NCBI RefSeq assembly: GCF_905220415.1
Contig: NC_059565.1
Span: 2,318,501-2,382,500 of the forward strand
Direction: 5' to 3'
Length of the DNA: 64,000 nt
Source: Colias croceus
Lineage: Eukaryota; Arthropoda; Insecta; Lepidoptera; Pieridae
Shown here: piece after piece, positions 1 through 11,302 of the stretch
Layout of the letters: each line of letters opens with the position of its first letter
Position numbering within the stretch: the stretch's first letter is position 1
The notes under the pieces: model-generated
The model's input: only the letters and a program-made list of their open reading frames with translations
Database searches by the model: none
What the model was told of the DNA's origin: nothing
Translations under genes and position numbers: made by a program

Positions 1-697
1 ATAATAGAAAAATAAATAAATAAATGATAATACATACATAAAACATATAATTATTTTCACAAAGCAAACAACTATGGAAATGACCTATGGAACCCCATAA
101 TTTGACTTGGCTAGTTTTTAGAACCTCACAAAATATAAACAGTATGTAAAACTAGCCTCATCAAATTAATAAATCAAGTTAGAAAGTTTATGATTTTATT
201 ATTTAAAAATGCATTTTTAAGGCATATCATTGTTAGACTGTTAAAAAGTATTTATAAAAAAGTTCCTAATATAAATAAATATTTCAGGACAATTTACACA
301 CACGACACGATCTGAACCTATACTATAAGCTTTCGCTTGTGTTACGGAAACCAGATGACTGATAAACATATGTACAAATAATATTATATTTATATGGCAC
401 TATTGTTATAACAAACAAGGAATATCAACGAACAAGACTGCGTTAAAAACAAACTTCAAACTTGCACTTGCAAAATTTACAAATACAGACAAAAATGCTC
501 ATAAAATAAAAACTACTGGGCCTATCCGAATAAAAATTTTATGGGACCAATTCGACACTATCCCGCATCGAACAAAAAAAGAATCACGTAAATAGGTTCA
601 GAAACCTCGGAGTAATCGGTGTACATACATAAAAAAAAACATACCGGCCGAATTGATAACCTCCTCCTTTTTTTTGAAGTCGGTTAAAAATACTTAC
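1..697. other. Left-edge intron sequence of the acyl-CoA reductase gene
   Basis: AT-rich sequence after the exon 2 donor; no further exon recognised. Bases 596-690 hold, in minus orientation, a short repeat (GACTTCAAAAAAAAGGAGGAGG followed by an ATT-CGG-CCGG stretch), and a related version appears near 53290. Confidence 0.5.
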
Positions 698-1238
698 TTC
701 TGAGGCGTAAAGCTCCTTCAAGCGATCCTCTGGTTTGACTCCCTTTTTGGTTCGTAATAAAAGATAAATCCTATCCAAATTTGAGCAGGAATACAACAGC
801 TTTTCTACCAGAACTTTGCCCATAAAACCTGAAATCATGTTTAAAATTTTAAAGATAAACATATTATAATTGTATTGTTTTAACTGGGCTGGATGTAGTC
901 TTTAGTCTTTACTATAATAACATTTTTATTCTTTTTTTTTATTGTTTATTATTGGCTAATAATAATATGTATAGATAAGTACCTACAAAGTTTTAAAAAC
1001 AATTCGAAAAGTGAATGGAGTAGAGAAACTTCCCGAATCGGCTTTAATTAACAATTATGATAATTTTTCGTCTATCTAAAAATACTTAATTATTTATTTG
1101 AGTTTAAGTTTTGCTTGAGTGTGAGTTTGAGTTTGAGTTACCTGAACCTCCAGTAATAAAGATTGTTTTCCCTTTATAATACTCTTTGATGTTTGGAAGA
1201 TTACTGGTATCTACATCTTCTAGAAACCCCATCGCTCT
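698..1238 (-). CDS. Fatty acyl-CoA reductase, first two coding exons (partial)
   Basis: The product would reduce fatty acyl-CoA to fatty alcohol with NADPH. Exon 1 is 1238-1142, with an ATG at 1232-1230 opening MGFLEDVDTSNLPN; exon 2 is 828-698. Both have canonical splice sites: acceptor TTTTCCAG before 1238, donor GTAACT after 1142, acceptor ATTTCAG before 828, donor GTAAGT after 698. The join completes the Rossmann nucleotide-binding motif TGGSGFMGK, followed by VLVEKLLYSCSNLDRIYLLL and KKGVKPEDRLKEL, the usual start of insect FARs. The remaining exons, including the YXXXK active site, lie beyond the left edge. A non-coding exon may precede 1238, because the ATG sits only 6 bases after an acceptor. 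The substrate (pheromone or wax) cannot be judged. Confidence 0.88.
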
Positions 1239-1261
1239 CTGGAAAATAAAAATTAATATTA

Positions 1262-1441
1262 TCTATCCTAATATTATAAAGCTGAAGAGTGTGTTTGTTT
1301 GAACGAGCTAATCTCAGGAACTACTGGATCGATTTGAAAAATTCTTCCGATGTAAAACAGCCCATTTACCGTGGAAGGCTATCATCACGCTAAGACCAAC
1401 AGGAGCGGAGCAATGCGGGTGAAACCGCGGGGCACAGCTAG
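1262..1441 (+). mobile_element. Non-autonomous Helitron
   Basis: Starts TC with the ATATTATAAAGCTGAAGAG subterminal motif and ends in the GC-rich 3' tail GGCACAGCTAG. Full-length copy of the type that reads GCTGAAGAGTTTGTTTG near its 5' end. Confidence 0.85.
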
Positions 1442-1773
1442 CAAGAATATAAAGTGCCTAGGTAAATAAATTTATTTATAGTGTAATACATTAATAGCTT
1501 ATTTATTACATTTCTTATATAAATATATGATATAATGACGTAGGCATACTATATACTATATTTCTGTATCAACTTTTCCGTAAATAAAATCAATATTTTT
1601 GAATTATGTGGTTTTATTTCTGTTGTTTATCTTTAACCAAGGTTTAAACTAATTACTACTGTTTACCTCCTTCCTTATTTCAAATAGTAATAAACGTTTT
1701 TTATAAGTTTAAGGAAAGTATTCATGAATATAGTTTAGTTTAAGCAAGGAAATTTGTACTATATTAGATACTT

Positions 1774-2516
1774 ATGCAGGTATTTAAGATAAGGGTACTG
1801 TCCGGACACGGTTGTTTCGGGCGGTACCTGTGCAAAGTCGCCAGACGGGAGCCGCAAATGGCTTGTCATTGGTGCGACTGTCCGGAGGACACGGCAGACC
1901 ACACTCTCGCCGTGTGCCCCGCGTGGTCAGAGCCCCGTGCTCGCCTAGTCGCAGTCGTCGGCCCTGATCTCTCCCTGCCTTCCATAGTTCGCGAAATGGT
2001 TGACGGCGACAGATCGTGGTCCGCGGCTATCACATTCTGCGAGTATGTGATGTCGCAGAAGGAGGAGGCAGAGCGGGTCCGCGAGAGAAACCCTTCCTCG
2101 GATCCGATTCGGCGTCGTCGTCCTATTGGGCGTCGTCGCCGTGTCGCGGCCGCTTTACACGGTCGCGACCTGCCTCCCTAATGATGGGCACCGGATGGTG
2201 GAACGGGGATATAATCCATCATCCGGTGCGGAGAGGCGGCGTGAGAAGTGTTCCACTCACGCCGCCCCCCTAGGAAGGTAGACCTGGCGGCCTCCCGCCA
2301 CATTCGCGTTGGGCCTGGAGATAGGCTGCCGCTGACGGGTCTGCGGACGCGGTTCTACCGAATACCCGCGGCCCCATCTATAAAGCGGCACGGCGGAACA
2401 CAGTGGAGTTTAGTCGGTAGGTCCCTGCACTCAGCAGGGTGAGTCCGACATAACCCAGGGCTCTTTCCCCGAGTGCCCTGGGTATGCTTAAATGCATTCT
2501 CCACTATAAAAAAAAA
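1774..2516 (+). mobile_element. 5'-truncated R1-clade LINE, 3' end of ORF2 plus 3' UTR
   Basis: Bases 1774-2181 stay open and encode the C-terminal end of an R1-type non-LTR retrotransposon protein. The segment LSGHGCFGRYLCKVARRE is followed by a CCHC-like knuckle (CHWC, then H and C in ADHTLAVCP), then VVGPDLSLPSIVREM and YVMSQKEEAE. The 3' UTR runs to an A-rich tail at about 2508-2517. EN and RT are absent, so this is a dead, 5'-truncated insertion. GC content is far above the flanks. The tail abuts the palindromic MITE at 2518. Confidence 0.85.
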
Positions 2517-2517
2517 A

Positions 2518-2695
2518 GGGGCCGTATTATAACCTCTTATTTACAGATAGTTTACGCCGTGAATTGAACTGACTGGCAAATTAATATAATACCATAATGA
2601 ACCATGGCTGGTTATTGCGATCATAATATGAATTTGCCAGTCAGTTCAATTCACGGCGTAAACTGTCTGGAAATAAGAGTTCATAATACGGCCCC
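2518..2695. mobile_element. Palindromic (foldback) MITE
   Basis: Arms of about 70 bases are near-perfect inverted copies: GGGGCCGTATTAT at the left end and its complement at the right, with TTTACGCCGTGAATTGAACT inside. The spacer is about 40 bases. It lies directly against the A-tail of the R1-like element. No target-site duplication is clear. Confidence 0.8.
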
Positions 2696-2737
2696 TGGTC
2701 TAAGTAATAACATAAACTGTACTATTTTAGCTACTTA

Positions 2738-2976
2738 TCGATACTAATATTATAAATGCGAAAGTAACTCTTATCTGTCTGTTACTCAATCACGCCTTAA
2801 CTACGGAACCAATTTGCATGAAATTTGGTTTAGAGACATTTTGATACCCGAGAAAGGGCATACGCTACTTTTTACCCCGGGACAAAGGATAGGTTTTATC
2901 CCGGAAATCCCACGGGAACGGGAACTATATGGGTTTTCCTTTGACTGCGCGGGCAAAGCCGTGGGCGGAAAGCTAA
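2738..2976 (+). mobile_element. Non-autonomous Helitron
   Basis: 5' end TCGATACTAATATTATAAATG, internal CACGGGAACGGGAAC, 3' tail GCGGGCAAAGCCGTGGGCGG then CTAA, a one-base decay of CTAG. A second Helitron starts on the next base. Confidence 0.8.
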
Positions 2977-3457
2977 TCTATACTAATATTATAAAGTTAG
3001 TTACGGCCCTGCCTTCACACAAAATTGCTGAATACGCCGTTCGCACGGGAATAGAATGTGGGTGCGATTTCCCTTAGTTAGCATCCAAGCTTACGTCTTT
3101 ATAATTATTTTAATGTATAAATTCATTCTTTGACTCCGGTCTGCATCGTGCGGACATGGGTGTAAAGTATCATTTTAGTCATTAAATGTAGTTTCTAAGT
3201 ATATCTGAGTTTCTTTTGGGGCCTCCGGCTGTGGGACATGTAATTAGCTGAAGAGTTTGTTTGTTTGTTTGTTTGTTTGTTTATTTGTTTGTTTGTTTGT
3301 TTGTTTGTTTGAACGCGCTAATCTCGGGAACTACTGGTCCGATTTGAAACATTCTTTCGGTGTTAGATAGCCCATTTATTGAGTTATAGGCTATATATCA
3401 TCACGCTACGACCAACAGGGGTGGAGCCACGGGAGTGAAACCGCGCGGAGCAGCTAG
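2977..3457 (+). mobile_element. Non-autonomous Helitron with a roughly 250-bp insertion
   Basis: The 5' end TCTATACTAATATTATAAAG at 2977 is separated from its continuation GCTGAAGAGTTTGTTTG at about 3248 by unrelated sequence (2997-3246). A (GTTT)n tract expands within the element at 3255-3315. The 3' end is CTAG at 3457. Confidence 0.7.
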
Positions 3458-3627
3458 TGACTAATAATTGAGTATTTATACAAAAATGCAGTCGTCATGA
3501 TTTAGACTATAATTTGAAAACATCACGCAATGCAAGGTATCAAATTACGTGCATGTATGTAATTGATATTACCTAGACAAATAAGAATACGCTTAGATTA
3601 GGTACAGATGAATAAAATTATGAATTT

Positions 3628-3972
3628 AGGGCCGATTTTTCAATGCTTGGATAAAACTTATCCGTCCAATAAAGTATTACACGATAATATTAAAATGTCA
3701 CGTAAACTGTCAAATACGGGCAATTAGAATACGTTTTTAAAATGGTAGTTTTATACATTACTAGCGGTCCGCCCCGGCTTCGCCCGTGGTACATATTTAC
3801 GTTTTCTCTACATAAGAACCATCCTCGTACTTCAAGGAATATAATAAAAAAAGAATTATCGAAATCGGTTCAGCCGTTCTCGAGTTATGGAATTACAACG
3901 AAAAGTGGCATTGATTTTTATATATTAGATTCGACGAATAAGTTTTATCCAAGCATTGAAAAATTGGCCCTA
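3628..3972. mobile_element. MITE with about 38-bp inverted repeats, split by a Helitron
   Basis: Left end GGGCCGATTTTTCAATGC followed by TTGGATAAAACTTATCCG; the right end is its inverted copy ending GGCCCTA. The Helitron at 3761-3929 interrupts it. An uninterrupted relative is at 36617-36793. Confidence 0.8.
3761..3929 (-). mobile_element. Non-autonomous Helitron nested in a MITE
   Basis: Reads CTAGCGGTCCGCCCCGGC at the left and ends ATTAGA (complement of TC) at the right. Flanks are A and T. Carries the ACTTCAAGGAATATAATAAA body type. Confidence 0.88.
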
Positions 3973-4018
3973 GTATCTTTTCATTCCAATTATTATCTAG
4001 GTAGCTAATAATAAAAGA

Positions 4019-4238
4019 GAAAGGAAAGAGACCGCCACCTTGGTACAGTGGTTGACGCGTGAGCGTAGCACTGAGGGGTCCTGGGTTCGATTCCCGGTGG
4101 AGACGAAGAAAAAAAATGTATCGGTCTGGTAGAACACAGAAGGCTGATCACCTACTTGTCACTAAAGAAAATCGATCAGTGAAACAGATGAATGCATCTG
4201 CCCCTTACCCCACTAGGGGACACGGGACTTCACTTTCA
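4019..4238 (+). mobile_element. tRNA-derived SINE with target-site duplication
   Basis: A tRNA-like head with a B box (GGGTTCGATTCCCGG at about 4082-4096) is followed by a tRNA-unrelated body ending in GGGACACGGGACTTCACTTT. A perfect 14-base direct repeat, CTAATAATAAAAGA, flanks it at 4005-4018 and 4239-4252. The intact duplication suggests a fairly recent insertion. Confidence 0.85.
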
Positions 4239-4267
4239 CTAATAATAAAAGAAACCTGATTATATTA

Positions 4268-4400
4268 AATATCTGTATCTATACTTATTATGTAGAGCTG
4301 AAGAGTTTGTTTGTTTGAACGCGCTAGTATCAGGAACTAATGTGTCGAATTGAAAATTCCTTTTTCGTGTTGAATTGAGCAAACAAATAGCTACTGTCAT
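4268..4400 (+). mobile_element. Truncated Helitron fragment
   Basis: GAGCTGAAGAGTTTGTTTGTTTGAACGCGC and the following sequence match the 5' half of neighbouring Helitrons, then similarity stops. Confidence 0.6.
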
Positions 4401-4498
4401 CACATCGTGTACCTATAAATGATAGAGTAACTCTCTGAAACTACTTAACCGATTTTGATAATCCTTTCATCAGTAGAAAGACGATTGCGTTTGTTATA

Positions 4499-5033
4499 CA
4501 GGGTGTTTCAAAAGAAAGTTTATATTTTGTGGATGAATAAAAAAAAGTAAGCGGTGTATTGAAAAAATGTTTATTAATTATTAAAGTGCATAATATGGGA
4601 ATTTATTTCTTAAAAATAATATCGTCCAAATGCAGTCCATTGCGTTCACGGCACTCATTTAATCGAACAGTAAAATTACAGTATTTATGACAGCTCGGCA
4701 GGTAGACACAGTGATGGCTGCCAATTCGTGCTGGATATTTTCTTTTAAATGCTCTAGAGAAGTTGGTTTGTTGGCATACACTTTAGATTTAAGATACCCC
4801 CACTGTGTCTACCGGCAGGCATCACTGTGTCTACCTGCCGAGCTGTCATAAATAATTTTAGTGTTCGATTAAATGAGTGCCGTGAACGTAATGGACTGCA
4901 TTTGGACGATATTATTTTTAAGAAATAAATTCCCATATTATGCACTTTAATAATTAATAAACATTTTTTCAATACACCGCTTACTTTTTTTTTATTCATC
5001 CACAAAATATAAACTTTCTTTTGAGACACCCTG
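4499..5033. mobile_element. Mariner-like foldback element
   Basis: Begins CAGGGTGTTTCAAAAGAAAG and ends in the inverted copy CACCCTG, flanked by TA at 4497-4498 and 5034-5035. The arms are about 225 bases, much longer than normal mariner TIRs. Each arm includes a stretch which, read outwards, encodes RLNECRERNGLHLDDIIFKK and a stop, resembling the C-terminus of a mariner-type transposase. It thus looks like two head-to-head copies of one transposon end; the catalytic part is missing. Confidence 0.75.
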
Positions 5034-5035
5034 TA

Positions 5036-5849
5036 CTTGATTAGTAGAATAATCTATTTTCTATGTAATTATAGTATTTATCTAATGAAACTCTATACAA
5101 ATAACTATTAAAGAGTAATCAGGGTCAGTCAGATTTCTCATAAAATTATTTTATGTAAGTAAAATTAATAATTTAATTACTTAACAAGAATCAACGAATG
5201 ACGTCATCTGCGTAATTCAATATTCTACAGTCATTAAATTTATTTATTAGCTGTTTCCTACAAAACAGGCGCCAAGTCTGATTAAAAAAAATCCTAAATA
5301 TTTTTTTATTTCATGTCAAAATATGTCTATTATGGTCCCAAAATATCAAATGTATACCTAAGTTTAAAACTAATATTATTAACAAGAAAGAGACGAAGTT
5401 ACGCATTTTTAGCTATTTAAAATAAAAAATATCATGATCTATCAATTTTACAAATCCCACTAAAATCAGTATTATATTTTAGAGCCTTTGGTTCCTCCTC
5501 ATGGATCACGTACGTGTAGGAGAATTTTTGAAATCGGAAATAGTTCCTGAGATTAGCGCGTTCAGACACACAAACTTTACAGCTTTATAATATTAAGTTT
5601 TACTAGTTGTTTGAATTAGAATAGTTTTGGTAGTAAGATAAAAATAACTCACGTCAACAGTTATCCAACGCACACTTCACCGAATTTTACTATTAATAAA
5701 AATAAATATTATTAATAAAAAAATATCGCAATGACTGTGCGTTAATTCGTTAACAGCCAACGACTGACTAAGTACAAACGAAGGTAACAAACAATGAGGT
5801 TAGGGCTCGTTCACACAGAGTGTAGTGAAAATATTTATTTTTATTATAC
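5036..5849. other. Gene-free AT-rich stretch
   Basis: Only a decayed minus-strand Helitron piece at about 5505-5595 (GAGATTAGCGCGTTC, then TTTATAATATTA) can be recognised; no coding signal. A second partial Helitron tail lies at about 5850-5948. Confidence 0.5.
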
Positions 5850-5949
5850 TAGTTGTGCACCGTGGTTTCAGCCGGGGGAGAAAACTTTCATGTTCTATTT
5901 TTATTGTTTATGATTATTGAAAAAGTAGACTTTCGCTTTTATAATATGT

Positions 5950-6173
5950 CTAGCTTTCCACCCGCAGCTTCGCCCGCGCAGTCAATGAAAAACCCGAATA
6001 GTTCCCGTTCCCGTGGGATTTCCAGAATAAAACCTATCCTATTTCCCGGTATAAAAAGTAGCCTATGTCCTTTCTCGGGTATCAAAATATCTCTATACCA
6101 AATTTCATGCAAATTGGTTTGAGTAACAGACAGACAAACAGAGTTACTTTCGCATTTATAATATTAGTATGGA
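5950..6173 (-). mobile_element. Non-autonomous Helitron
   Basis: CTAGCTTTCCACCCGCAGC at the left, TTATAATATTAGTATGGA at the right; the CCCGTTCCCGTGGGATTT body type. Confidence 0.85.
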
Positions 6174-6302
6174 TGTATTTTCAAAACAAATTGTAATCAT
6201 AATATTTTAAAGGGGAAATCTTTTTGGAAATGGGTCAAAAATATTTATTATTTTATCCCTTCATTCAACTCTTATTGTAACTTATTGTCCCTGTAAATAA
6301 AA

Positions 6303-6377
6303 TGAAAATCCCACGGGAGCGGGAACTATGCGGGTTTTCCTTTACAAATGCGGGCGAAGCCGCGGGCGGAAATCTAG
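6303..6377 (+). mobile_element. 3' end of a Helitron (truncated)
   Basis: Only the last about 75 bases remain, ending GCGGGCGAAGCCGCGGGCGG and ATCTAG. Confidence 0.75.
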
Positions 6378-6634
6378 TACACAATAACAATGTAAGTAGA
6401 TCGGATACTACTTCCGATCGAAAACCAAAATCAGGTTTCCATTGCCTCGAATTTTTGGATGACATTGACTAAATTGTTATGACATTTAGAATTTCATGTA
6501 GCAAACAAAGAAATATATTTTCCTCACGAAAATAAAATTCTGTGAGACTTGTATGCGACACAAAATTAAAATAAGACAAACCGTTTTGTAAGAACATTTT
6601 AATGGCTTTAGTCTTTCTCAATTTTATACTCATA

Positions 6635-6858
6635 CTAGCTTTCTGCCCGCGGCTTCGCCCGCGTTTTCAAAGAAAAACCCGCGTAGTTCCCGCTCCCGTG
6701 GGATTTCCGGGATAAAGCCTATCCTATGTGTTAATCCAAGTTACCTTCTATTATATGTGTGCTGAATTTCATTGTAATCGGTTCAGTAGTATTTGCGTGA
6801 AAGAGTAACAAACACATACACATCCTCACAAACTTTCGCATTTATAATATTAGTAAGA
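6635..6858 (-). mobile_element. Non-autonomous Helitron
   Basis: CTAGCTTTCTGCCCGCGGC at the left, CGCATTTATAATATTAGTA near the right end. It contains a CACACATCCTCACAAACTTTCG block also found as a fragment at 8664-8752. Confidence 0.82.
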
Positions 6859-7177
6859 GTACGAAGTAAGATAAGAAGTAAGATAACGTGGATTTCCATC
6901 AGTTTAATGATTTTAAAAATCGTTTCTGCAAATTTAGTAGATTACCCCCTACAAAGTAACAAACTTACAAATTCACAAACTAACTATATATTTAATATTA
7001 TTATTACTGAACACAGACCCTTGAATCAATAGTCAGGGGATCTCCAATAAATTTGTAAATGTCTTTCCTTTTCAAAATGATTTTTATGAATAAATAATTT
7101 CATAATGATGTCCATAAATTATCCCACGTGCGTCACTAAATTGTTGGGTAATTTTTAACAAATATATTAGGTTGTAA

Positions 7178-7377
7178 TCACTACATAGTATAAAACAAAG
7201 TCGCTTTCTCTGTCCCTATTTCCCTATGTCCCTTTGTATGCTTAAATCTTTAAAACTACGGAACGGATTTTGATGCGGTTTTTTTAATAGATAGAGTGAT
7301 TCAAGATCAAGAGGAAGGTTATTATATAAATTATTAGGTTTTAGACAAAGCGGGCGAAGCCGCGGGCTATAAGCTAG
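7178..7377 (+). mobile_element. Non-autonomous Helitron
   Basis: Starts TCACTACATAGTATAAAACA, ends AAGCGGGCGAAGCCGCGGGC then CTAG. First of several copies of the ACAAAGTCGCTTTCTCTGTC body type. Confidence 0.87.
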
Positions 7378-8039
7378 TCTTTGTATAATTTTCTACAAAA
7401 AACGTCATTTTAACTCTATTTTTAATAAATGTAATCCAATACAATGCGTGGTAATTCATTATACTACTTAGATGAATGTATGGTACTCTTTTATATAAAA
7501 AGGATGATTGGATTTCAACCAAATTTCGATAGACATCAATAAAAAATATGATAAATACAAAAATATCTATCTATTACGCATTTGATGATATTTGGTACAG
7601 TCCTTAACTATGGAAAAAGAACTCAATATAAAACATTTATTTATTCAATAAGACTTCTTCTATATAGAAGCACTTTTGCAACATAAACTTTTATCACAAA
7701 AACAAAGTTGAAGGTAATACAATAATCAAAGATATCCACAATATATAATGTCAGTGTGATATGGCCTTAACGCTGCAGTCAAAGGTGCAACGTCAACCTT
7801 TCTTAAAAACCTTTAAAAACTGCATTATAAGGTTATGTCGTAAATGCAAGTGGCATTGAATGTATTCAACGTTGTATAAAAATTAATGGTAATGGTTTTA
7901 AAGATTTCAAATTTACATATTTTATCTACTTAGTTGTAAGTTAGATACTGTTTATCTGTGGTATATTGAATTCATGTCGTCGTTCGAAAGTCGTTTTAAA
8001 TATGGACGTTCACCACAATAATCGAAATTTTATATAATA
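7378..8039. other. Gene-free stretch with a lepidopteran repeat relic
   Basis: At 7618-7690 a sequence reading ACATTTATTTATTCAATAAG and AGAAGCACTTTTGCAAC resembles the repeat inserted at 9627-9829. Nothing else recognised. Confidence 0.4.
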
Positions 8040-8255
8040 CTAGCTTACCGCCCGCTGCTTCGCCCGCTTTGTCTAAAACCTAATAAATTATAAATACTAA
8101 AAACTTCCTCTTGAATCACTATATCTATCTATTAAAAAAACCGCATCAAAATCCGTTACGTAGTTTTGAAGATTTAAGCATACATAGGGACATAGGGACA
8201 GAGAAAGCGACTTTGTTTTATACTAGGTACTAGGTAGTAAGTACCTATGTAGTGA
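8040..8255 (-). mobile_element. Non-autonomous Helitron
   Basis: CTAGCTTACCGCCCGCTGC at the left, TATGTAGTGA at the right; same body type as 7178-7377, with a small TACTAGGTACTAGGTAG duplication near its 5' end. Confidence 0.85.
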
Positions 8256-8477
8256 TGAATGTTTTAATTGCAAAAAACACAGGATTTTGAAATAGCTCTA
8301 AAAATATAATATTTTTAATCGAATTATCTGGAAAGTTATAGGTTAGGCTAATTTATTAGTTTAATGTTATTGTTACACGTAGGTACCTACTATTATATAT
8401 TATGTGCCTATTGGTAGGTACTTTTGGTATATTTTTAAATTACTGCCATTGTCGAACAAAGACTAATTTATTCTATA

Positions 8478-8649
8478 CTAGCGGTCCGCCCCGGCTTCGC
8501 CCGTGGTATATGTTTACGTTTTATCTGCATAAGATCCATCCTCGTACTTCAAGGAATATAATAAAAAAAGAATTATCGAAATCGGTTCAGCCGTTCTCGA
8601 GTTATGCGCTTACCAACACATTTTGCAATTCATTTTTATATATATAAGA
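8478..8649 (-). mobile_element. Non-autonomous Helitron
   Basis: CTAGCGGTCCGCCCCGGC at the left and a TATATATAAGA right end; ACTTCAAGGAATATAATAAA body. A Helitron fragment of another body type follows at 8664-8752. Confidence 0.83.
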
Positions 8650-8752
8650 AGAAGATTATTTATTTCATTGTAATCGGTTCAGTAGTATTTGCGTGAAAGA
8701 GTAACAAACACACACACATCCTCACAAACTTTCGCATTTATAATAATAGTAA

Positions 8753-9495
8753 GTACTTACGAAGGAAGTAGGATTAGTGAAGTGTGCATAAATTGCCTGG
8801 AATTAATAATTGATTTCTGCAAATTTCTGCGTTTATTTAATTTAAATTTAAAATTAAATAAATATCATGTGCAAAGGTGCAATACATCAACTTTTTTCTA
8901 ATTAAATAATTAAATTTTGTTTTAGTACTTTCATTGTAAAATCCGACTATAATATTATGTAGGTTATTTTATAAAGTCCTAGGACCTAGACCTTTATTTA
9001 GCTATTGTATGTAAAACAGATTAATTGTTTAGGTCAATGAACCCAAGGTTTTATTAAATTGTAACTTAATTTATTTTTATACGATTTATATTTTTTTGTC
9101 ATTTTGTCTCTTAATTGCCATTCTTTCATAATATGTAGGTCTTCTAGATTCTTTTACATATACATAGGTACATATACATAGGTATTAGGTACATATAAAT
9201 TTTAAATAATAGATTATTTAGATTACGCATAAATATAGCCTTAAAGATTATTAAAGTATTTTAGTTATAGTTATAGATTAAGTTATAGTAAAAAGATTTA
9301 TTATTATAAAGGTTTACAGCGTATAAAAAATACCTTTTAGCTACATTTTTGCATGATATTTGTAAGGAATAAATAAAAAAAAACGTTCCAACTGTTTCTT
9401 ATTGTAACGAGGTCTTTCTGAGATATTTATTTATTCGGAATGATTAAATGTTAAAACTATCATTTTAATATTAGATGAAGTCGATCCACCTAAAA
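8753..9495. other. Gene-free AT-rich stretch
   Basis: No ORF, RNA or repeat recognised beyond short TACATATACATAGG simple sequence around 9160-9200. Confidence 0.5.
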
Positions 9496-9891
9496 TCTAT
9501 ACTTAATATTATAAAGCTGAAGAGTTTGTTTGAACGCGCTTATCACAGGAACTACTGGTCCGATTTGAAAAATTATTTCGGTGTTACATAGCCCATTTAC
9601 CGACGAAGACTATATGCTATATATCAAACCCAAACTCAAACATTTATTTATTAAATAAGAGTTCTTCGAGAAGCACTTTTGACACGTCATATTTTTTACA
9701 TTTACCACCGTTTCGGAAAGCAGTATCTATGGAGAAGAACCGGCAAGAAACTCCATAGCTGCTCTTTTAAATCATGTCAGTTTTACAATTTAATCTTACA
9801 AAATATGTAACTGTATATTATCATAATAATATCATCACGCTAAGACCAACGAGAGAGGAACAATGCGGGTAAAAGCGCGGGGCACAGCTAG
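9496..9891 (+). mobile_element. Non-autonomous Helitron carrying a nested insertion
   Basis: 5' end TCTATACTTAATATTATAAAG, 3' end GGCACAGCTAG. It is interrupted at 9627-9829 by a repeat containing ACTCAAACATTTATTTATTA and GAAGAACCGGCAAGAAACTC, flanked by TATCA on both sides. Confidence 0.83.
9627..9829 (+). repeat. Interspersed repeat nested in a Helitron
   Basis: Contains AGAAGCACTTTTGACACG, TTTACCACCGTTTCGGAAAG and GAAGAACCGGCAAGAAACTC, a sequence I recall as widespread in moth and butterfly genomes. The class is uncertain (3' part of a LINE is one possibility). Flanking TATCA direct repeats mark the insertion. Confidence 0.6.
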
Positions 9892-9976
9892 TCCTTCATA
9901 TACCTACAACATCGAATAAAAAAAAACAACAAACAGTTTTAGTATCTTAAAATCAAAATCGTTAGTATATAATCTA

Positions 9977-10164
9977 CTAGACGTCCGCCCCGGCTTCGCC
10001 CGTGGTACATATTTCGCAATAAAAGGTAGCCTATGTCCTTTCTCGGGTATCAAAATATCTCCATACCAAATTTCATGCAAATTGGTTCAGTAGTTTAGGC
10101 GTGATTGAGTAACAGACAGACAGACAGACAGAGTTTACTTTCGCATTTATAATATTAGTATGGA
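9977..10164 (-). mobile_element. Non-autonomous Helitron
   Basis: CTAGACGTCCGCCCCGGC at the left, TTATAATATTAGTATGGA at the right. Confidence 0.86.
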
Positions 10165-10322
10165 TTAATTATTCAATACGTAACAAAAGGGAACATTTAA
10201 ATTGTTAAATGAATTTTATTTCCAGAATACATAATAAAATTGTTCTAATTTTATTCTGGAACATTCTTCAATACATTTTAAGTTCTTAGTATGCTTACAT
10301 TGTTATTTTTGGTAGATTTTAT

Positions 10323-10519
10323 AAGTGAAACTTCTTTATCGGGGTTGGAAAGAAATTTAGTGTAACATTTTTCATTTTGCCGTTGGGCGCCATCTTTTTC
10401 TTATCCCTATCACGCGTGATTCGACGTATTTCTGTAAATTTACTTATAGCCTATTTTTTTTAATAAGGTCATAAAGAAGTTTCACTTCTTACGTGTGTAC
10501 ACTAGTACACGCACACATT
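10323..10519 (-). repeat. Repeat family 1 (AAGAAGTGAAACTTCTT core, ACTAGT cap)
   Basis: Left end AAGTGAAACTTCTTTAT, then CCATCTTTTTCTTATCCCTA, CACGCGTGATTCGACG and AAGAAGTTTCACTTCTTACG, ending in the near-palindromic cap GTGTGTACACTAGTACACGC. Other copies: 11543, 39784, 54203 and a fragment at 60680. Confidence 0.8.
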
Positions 10520-11302
10520 TTTTATAGTTTAAACTATCTAGTTGTAAGAATCTATTAAAATTATTATTATAGGTACAGGTAAATTTTGTATGGGCCCTGG
10601 AGAGAAATTACTTGAAATACTGGAGATAGCAAATTTTGATGAAACGAAACATTCCTTTGTTTTTAAGATGTAATAGAACTGCAATTTGATTTTTGAAAAA
10701 ACACGTCACAACCATTGAGATATTATTACTACGTATGGAGACGACACCGCCTACATCACTTATGTTCCATAGGTCATATGGCTTATCTGCACTCAGTCGT
10801 TTGCTCGCTAATTGGCGAGAATGTCATGCTCATTTTTTGTTTGTTTTAAAGTGAAACTCATCAAATACTCCTTCGTGTGTGTAACGATATTGCAAAAATA
10901 ATACAAATAATACGGAAAAGTGCAAAGGAATAACTTTTCATCGGTAAGTACCTAACTAGATAATAATTTTTAAAACTTGGTTCGAGCAAAAATTGTTATT
11001 TCATTACTCAAGTAAATAATGTTAATTAACAATTGCACGTATTCGAATGTTGTGCATAAATAATACAAAGTTAAACTAATGAATTTATAAATTTTTACAG
11101 ACTCAGTTCGACGATGACCTAATTCAAAGAAATGCTGAATAATACGACGCAATTGAATAAATTAAATTAAAATTAAAATTGATAAAAATCAAACAATGTA
11201 AAGTTCCATATTTCAAACAATTGGTAATTTGTTGGGTAAGCAATGTAGCGCGCAGCCAGTGTATGGATGGGTAACCACATAGTTGCAATATTATATTTGT
11301 CA

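Noticed and set aside
5853..6122. ORFs of 60-90 codons reading SFPPAASPAQSMKNP-like sequence, also near 3742, 6265, 8402 and 31412
   Set aside because: Translations of Helitron termini in non-coding orientation; the recurrence is due to the repeat.
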